This document shows, piece by piece, positions 5,417 to 7,737 of a stretch of 7,737 nucleotides of DNA. The translations under genes were made by a program, and so were the position numbers. The notes under the pieces were generated by a model, which worked only from the letters and a program-made list of their open reading frames with translations, did not search any database and was not told where the DNA came from. Numbering within the stretch: the stretch's first letter is position 1; every line of letters begins with the position of its first letter. Where the stretch lies: contig JANOLJ010000241.1 of assembly GCA_031419715.1 (NCBI GenBank), positions 1 to 7,737 on the forward strand, read 5' to 3'. Origin of the DNA: JAEMQF01 sp031419715 (GTDB lineage Bacteria > Pseudomonadota > Gammaproteobacteria > Burkholderiales > Burkholderiaceae_C).

Positions 5417-7435
5417 ATGTTCTCGATCCCGTTCATCGACCTTCCCGCGCTGCGCTCAGCCGCGGGCACCGTCACGCTGCCGGGCTCGAAGAGCATCTCA
5501 AACCGGGTGCTGCTGCTCGCCGCGCTGAGCAGTGGCGTGACACGGATTCACGAGCCTCTTGAATCGGACGACACCCGCGTCATGCTCGCCGCCCTCGCGT
5601 CATTGGGCTGCGAGGTCCGGACGCTGGATCGCGTTGTCTCGGTGCACGGCTTGGGTGGCCGCTTGCGCACGCGCGATGCGCGCCTGTTCCTGGGCAATGC
5701 CGGCACGGCGATGCGCCCCTTGTGCGCCGCGCTTGCCGTGATGGCGGCGCGCGAAGGCGGCACATTCGAGCTGAGCGGTGTGCCGCGCATGCACGAGCGA
5801 CCGATCGGCGACCTGGTGAGCGCGCTGCGCCAGCTCGGTTGCACTGTGCAGTGGCTGGGGCAAGAGGGCTATCCGCCATTGCGCGTGGGCGGCGCCGCAA
5901 CGGCGCTGCACACCGACACACCGATCCGCGTGCGCGGCGACGTGTCGAGCCAGTTCCTCAGCGCCTTGCTGCTTGCCCTGCCCCTGGTGGGCAGCACGTT
6001 GCCGATCACGATCGAGGTCGACGGCGAACTGATCTCCCGCCCCTATGTAGAAATCACGGTGAATCTGCTGGCGCGTTTTGGCATTGATGTGGCGGTTGAC
6101 GCCTGGCGCCGTTTCGTCATTCCGGCCGGCTGCGCCTACCGCTCGCCGGGAGACATCCATGTGGAAGGCGACGCATCGTCCGCGTCGTATTTCATTGCGC
6201 TGGGCGCGCTTGCGGCGACACCCACGCCCTTGCGCATCAACGGCGTGGGCGAAGGCTCGATCCAGGGCGACATCGCTTTTGTTGAGGCGGCGCGGGCGAT
6301 GGGCGCCGACATCACCTGCGGCGCCGCGCACCTGGAAGTGCGGCGCGGCTCGTTTCCCCTAAAGGCCATCGAACTCGACTGCAACCACATCCCCGACGCG
6401 GCGATGACGCTTGCCGTGATGGCCTTGTTCGCAGAAGGAACAACGCGCCTGACGAACATCGCAAGTTGGCGCGTCAAGGAAACCGACCGCATCACCGCCA
6501 TGGCCGCGGAGCTGCGCAAGCTGGGGGCGACGGTGACTGAAGGCGCCGATTTCATCGAGATCACCGCGCCACGGGTCTGGCGCGCCGCGGCAATCCACAC
6601 CTACGACGATCACCGCATCGCGATGTGTTTTTCGCTGGCGGCGTGCAATGGGCTATCGCCCGCAGCGGGCCAGGCCGGCGTGCCGGTGCGCATCCTCGAC
6701 CCGCAATGCGTGGCCAAAACCTTCCCCCAGTACTTCGAGACGCTGTTCGGTGTGGTGCAGGCGAGTGAGACCGAGATTCCCGTGATCACGATCGACGGGC
6801 CCACCGCCTCGGGCAAGGGCACGCTGGCCAGCGCCGTGGCGCAGCAGCTCGGCTATCACTTCCTCGACTCAGGCGCGGCCTACCGGGCCACCGCGCTGTG
6901 CGCGATGCGCGCGGGCATCGCCGCTGCCGACGAAGCCGGCCTGGCGGCCCTCGCCGCGCATCTGGACTTGTTGTGCCTGCCCGGGGAAACACGCCTGGGC
7001 GCGGAGGATGTGACGGAGCAGCTGCGCCTTGAAGAGGTGGGAGCGCTCGCTTCCAAGATCTCGGCGTGGCCCCGGGTCCGCGAGGCATTGCGCCAATTCC
7101 AGCTCCAGCACCGGCGCGTGCCCGGCCTGGTGGCCGACGGGCGCGACATGGGCACGGTGATCTTCCCCGGCGCCGATCTGAAGGTGTTCCTGACGGCAAG
7201 CGCTGCCACACGCGCCGAGCGGCGCCACAAGCAATTGATGGCAAAGGGCATTTCGGCTAACATCGCCGACCTTCGGGCCGAACTCGAAGCACGAGACATG
7301 CGCGACCAGTCGCGCCCCGTCTCACCCTTGAAGCCGGCCCAGGATGCGATGTTGCTCGACAACTCAGCACTGTCCGTCGAAGCTTCGGTGGACGCCGTGT
7401 TGAGCGCCTGGCAACAGCGCAGGCCTTTCGGCTAG
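5417..7435 (+). CDS. aroA-cmk: Fused 3-phosphoshikimate 1-carboxyvinyltransferase (EPSP synthase) / cytidylate kinase
   Basis: One uninterrupted 672-aa frame encodes two enzymes. Residues 1 to about 447 are EPSP synthase, which joins shikimate-3-phosphate and PEP in the sixth shikimate step. Landmarks are PGSKSISNR (22-30), FLGNAGTAMRP (91-101), NHIPDAAMT with catalytic D327, WRVKETDR (351-358), DDHRIAM (397-403) and CVAKTFPQYF (431-440). The GNAGTAMRP form is class I, the glyphosate-sensitive type. After a linker of about six residues, 454-672 is CMP/dCMP kinase: P-loop GPTASGKGT (461-469), DSGAAYR (484-490), LVADGRDMGTVIFP (571-584) and the Arg-rich lid helix ending RDMRDQSRP (626-634). It phosphorylates CMP and dCMP for nucleotide supply. 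The fusion is known in Burkholderiales; elsewhere the two genes are usually separate. The start at 5417 gives a normal AroA N-terminus, 46 bp after tyrA, without a Shine-Dalgarno. Confidence 0.97.
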   Translation: MFSIPFIDLPALRSAAGTVTLPGSKSISNRVLLLAALSSGVTRIHEPLESDDTRVMLAALASLGCEVRTLDRVVSVHGLGGRLRTRDARLFLGNAGTAMRPLCAALAVMAAREGGTFELSGVPRMHERPIGDLVSALRQLGCTVQWLGQEGYPPLRVGGAATALHTDTPIRVRGDVSSQFLSALLLALPLVGSTLPITIEVDGELISRPYVEITVNLLARFGIDVAVDAWRRFVIPAGCAYRSPGDIHVEGDASSASYFIALGALAATPTPLRINGVGEGSIQGDIAFVEAARAMGADITCGAAHLEVRRGSFPLKAIELDCNHIPDAAMTLAVMALFAEGTTRLTNIASWRVKETDRITAMAAELRKLGATVTEGADFIEITAPRVWRAAAIHTYDDHRIAMCFSLAACNGLSPAAGQAGVPVRILDPQCVAKTFPQYFETLFGVVQASETEIPVITIDGPTASGKGTLASAVAQQLGYHFLDSGAAYRATALCAMRAGIAAADEAGLAALAAHLDLLCLPGETRLGAEDVTEQLRLEEVGALASKISAWPRVREALRQFQLQHRRVPGLVADGRDMGTVIFPGADLKVFLTASAATRAERRHKQLMAKGISANIADLRAELEARDMRDQSRPVSPLKPAQDAMLLDNSALSVEASVDAVLSAWQQRRPFG

Positions 7436-7456
7436 CTGTCGAGCAATCGGCGCTGG

Positions 7457-7470
7457 CCTGGGGGCCCAGG
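7457..7470 (+). repeat. Inverted repeat downstream of aroA-cmk
   Basis: CCTGGG (7457-7462) and CCCAGG (7465-7470) are perfectly complementary around GG; as RNA this folds as a 5-bp stem with a 4-base loop. It begins 22 bases after the aroA-cmk stop. No T tract follows, so termination is doubtful. An mRNA 3'-end stabiliser or pause site is an alternative. Confidence 0.35.
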
Positions 7471-7574
7471 GTGCGCAGCAACGGCCCGAATTCCCGCAGT
7501 GGCCCGACGTTCTCCCTCCAGTGCCCAACCTCATCCGCGGCACGCCGGAACGATCGGTTTTTTAACCTAACCCC

Positions 7575-7590
7575 GCAGCGCCCTTGCTGC
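7575..7590 (+). promoter_or_regulatory. Hairpin in the rpsA leader
   Basis: GCAGC (7575-7579) and GCTGC (7586-7590) form a perfect 5-bp stem with a 6-base loop, ending 13 bases before the rpsA ATG. A weak Shine-Dalgarno-like GGA (7594-7596) sits between stem and start. In E. coli, leader hairpins of rpsA mRNA take part in S1 autoregulation; a similar role here is inference. Confidence 0.4.
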
Positions 7591-7603
7591 ACCGGAAACC
7601 TCA

Positions 7604-7737
7604 ATGTTGCAAACCCAAGTAGCCACCCCCGTAGGCGTCGATTCGTTCGCCGCCATGTTCGAAGAATCGCTGAAGCGCTCCGAAATGCGCAGCGGCGAAG
7701 TCATCACCGCCGAGGTGGTGCGTGTCGAACACAGCTT
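7604..7737 (+). CDS. rpsA: 30S ribosomal protein S1, N-terminal part (cut by the window edge)
   Basis: Only 44 codons are visible before the right edge. After about 13 variable residues comes the S1 N-terminal signature: SFAAMFEESLKRSEMRSGEV at 14-33, followed by VVRVEH at 38-43. The FEESLK helix is the segment by which S1 docks on protein S2 in E. coli ribosomes. The first S1/OB-fold repeat begins around G31. S1 is the mRNA-binding protein of the small subunit that helps load messages with weak or absent Shine-Dalgarno sequences. The ATG at 7604 is chosen because it precedes the conserved helix and has a weak GGA seven bases upstream. Position after cmk is the usual one in proteobacteria. 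The rest of the gene is outside the window. Confidence 0.93.
   Translation, partial: MLQTQVATPVGVDSFAAMFEESLKRSEMRSGEVITAEVVRVEHS

Larger units (their letters stand above)
7436..7603. other. Intergenic region between aroA-cmk and rpsA
   Basis: This 168-bp gap holds no gene. It has an inverted repeat at 7457-7470, a short palindrome GGTT-TTTT-AACC at 7556-7567 that is the only T-rich spot, and a hairpin at 7575-7590 directly before rpsA. An rpsA promoter is expected here by analogy with other bacteria, but I could not find a convincing -35/-10 pair. Confidence 0.6.

Noticed and set aside
7457..7470. Intrinsic terminator for the aroA-cmk transcript
   Set aside because: The stem is short and followed by mixed GC-rich sequence rather than a T run, so it is kept only as an inverted repeat.
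7556..7567. GGTT-TTTT-AACC as a terminator ahead of rpsA
   Set aside because: The stem is only 4 bp and AT-rich inside, and the T run is in the loop rather than after the stem, so it would not terminate efficiently.
1..7737. A new defence, mobile or biosynthetic system
   Set aside because: Every long coding region is a recognisable core gene in a familiar order, with no transposase, integrase, toxin-antitoxin pair, direct-repeat array or composition shift.

Overview
The window reads as a conserved chromosomal core segment of a high-GC betaproteobacterium of the order Burkholderiales, probably Comamonadaceae or a close relative. Three things point there: an OmpA-type porin with the CWRD...WTPAT signature lies divergent to gyrA; the order is gyrA - pheA - tyrA - aroA - cmk - rpsA; and aroA and cmk form one reading frame, as known in several Burkholderiales. 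The family assignment rests on recognising the proteins by eye, not on a search.

Layout: 1-298 (minus) is the start of an OmpA-family outer-membrane protein that runs off the left edge inside an extreme polyproline tract. 299-618 is the divergent intergenic region, with three inverted repeats, a weak -10-like element and a very C-rich stretch abutting gyrA. 619-3282 is gyrA. After 65 bp holding a GC-only hairpin come pheA (3348-4466), tyrA (4486-5370, 19 bp later) and the aroA-cmk fusion (5417-7435, 46 bp later), all on the plus strand. A 168-bp gap with two hairpins leads into rpsA (7604 to the right edge, partial).

Function: AroA makes EPSP, the precursor of chorismate. The chorismate mutase domain of PheA turns chorismate into prephenate. 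Prephenate then goes to phenylpyruvate through the PheA dehydratase domain, or to 4-hydroxyphenylpyruvate through TyrA. The pathway genes sit between two housekeeping functions, DNA supercoiling (gyrA) and translation (rpsA). The Cmk half of the fusion (CMP/dCMP phosphorylation) is the usual neighbour of rpsA. The serC and hisC genes that commonly sit on either side of pheA in Burkholderiales are absent.

I see no tRNA, rRNA, CRISPR array, insertion sequence or phage gene, and no sign of a new multi-gene system. The points worth a second look are small: the 24-proline run in OmpA, the missing aminotransferase genes, the absence of Shine-Dalgarno sequences in the gyrA-to-aroA genes, a possible NADP-type pocket in TyrA, and hairpins in the gyrA-pheA gap and the rpsA leader.
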